A stretch of DNA of 14,209 nucleotides from assembly GCA_020630045.1 (NCBI GenBank), contig JAHDCE010000036.1, forward strand, positions 1-14,209, read 5' to 3'. The DNA comes from Saprospiraceae bacterium. Lineage in GTDB: Bacteria > Bacteroidota > Bacteroidia > Chitinophagales > Saprospiraceae. This document shows, one piece after another, positions 14,037 through 14,209 of this stretch. The translations under genes were made by a program, and so were the position numbers. The notes below the pieces were generated by a model. It worked only from the letters and a program-made list of their open reading frames with translations. It was not told the origin of the DNA and searched no databases. Each line of letters begins with the position of its first letter. Within the stretch, counting starts at the first letter, position 1.

Positions 14037-14058
14037 ATGAAGAGAGATGGAACTGTTT

Positions 14059-14209
14059 TTAAGCGTTCTCTTCTTCTTTGACCAATAGTTGAAATCCGTT
14101 TCCGTGGATGTTTACGATTTCAATATTAGTGTCCCGCTTTAAATACTTTCTAAGCTTTGTAACAAATACATCCATGCTTCGAGCAGTGAAGTAATTGTCT
14201 TCTCCCCAT
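14059..14209 (-). CDS. OmpR/PhoB-family response regulator, C-terminal fragment
   Basis: Only the last 49 residues before the stop are in the window; the gene continues beyond the right edge. They read WGEDNYFTARSMDVFVTKLR followed by KYLKRDTNIEIVNIHGNGFQ and LLVKEEENA. This is the recognition helix and C-terminal wing of a winged-helix OmpR/PhoB DNA-binding domain (RSMDVFVTKLRKYL, then the IVNIHGNGFQL hairpin). The sequence resembles the RprY-like regulators common in Bacteroidota, but the receiver domain and any partner histidine kinase are outside the window, so no symbol is given. A strong terminator follows. Confidence 0.9.
   Translation of the reverse strand, partial: WGEDNYFTARSMDVFVTKLRKYLKRDTNIEIVNIHGNGFQLLVKEEENA

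Larger units (their letters stand above)
13331..14058. other. Gene-free, hairpin-rich intergenic region
   Basis: No convincing protein gene is seen on either strand here; the one long frame (13781-14062, plus) starts inside a repeat arm and runs through two hairpins. The region holds five separate inverted repeats: 13611-13643, 13690-13738, 13781-13863, 13904-13919 and 13993-14036, plus A/T homopolymer runs. It could hide a small RNA gene or be a landing site for small palindromic elements. Confidence 0.5.

Noticed and set aside
13781..14062. 93-codon plus-strand open frame starting MKWFLVAF
   Set aside because: Its ATG lies in a repeat arm, it runs across three inverted repeats including the response-regulator terminator, and its end overlaps the response-regulator stop on the other strand; the protein resembles nothing recognisable.
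1..14209. Novel defence system, CRISPR array, prophage or IS element
   Set aside because: No tandem spaced repeats, transposase, integrase, nuclease-helicase set or phage gene could be read; the genes are housekeeping, envelope or secreted enzymes.

Overview
This window is ordinary chromosomal DNA from a member of the Bacteroidota, most likely a Flavobacteriia- or Saprospiria-like lineage. The evidence is two secreted enzymes with type IX secretion (T9SS) C-terminal sorting regions, a CCDC81-type HU / membrane / SPOR protein, near absence of Shine-Dalgarno sequences, several TAnnTTTG-type -7 boxes, and a response-regulator tail of the Bacteroidota OmpR type. No IS element, CRISPR array, tRNA or rRNA was seen.

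Layout. At the left edge a minus-strand secreted alpha/beta-hydrolase esterase (1-1277) runs off the window inside its T9SS domain. Diverging from it, the plus strand carries the HU-SPOR protein (1465-2565), htpG (2659-4527, with its own leader and terminator), and a secreted metal-dependent amidohydrolase with a SnoaL-like tail (4802-6520). Facing these on the minus strand is the universal transcription/translation operon rimP-nusA-infB (11763 down to 6824), ended by a strong Rho-independent terminator. Upstream of it, also on the minus strand, are a secreted M43-type metalloprotease (13288-11990) and, at the right edge, the C-terminal end of an OmpR/PhoB-family response regulator (14209-14059).

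The intergenic DNA is the most unusual part. Two elements of about 90 bp (4645-4734 and 6558-6646) differ in arm sequence but keep the pairing, and they place CTTCGT, a TAGC/GCTA mini-hairpin and CTCG at nearly the same offsets. They look like members of a dispersed, structured repeat family, and a third possible, inverted member lies at 13781-13863. The htpG start codon sits inside a perfect 10-bp hairpin that could fill nearly the whole 5' leader, which suggests thermosensor-like control. The rimP-nusA-infB leader contains a terminator-like hairpin between a good -7 box and rimP, which suggests attenuation. The 770-bp gene-free stretch 13289-14058 is packed with separate inverted repeats.

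Most genes are housekeeping (RimP, NusA, IF2, HtpG) or common Bacteroidota envelope and secreted functions. Family calls come from motifs read in the translated sequence; regulatory claims are inference from sequence alone.
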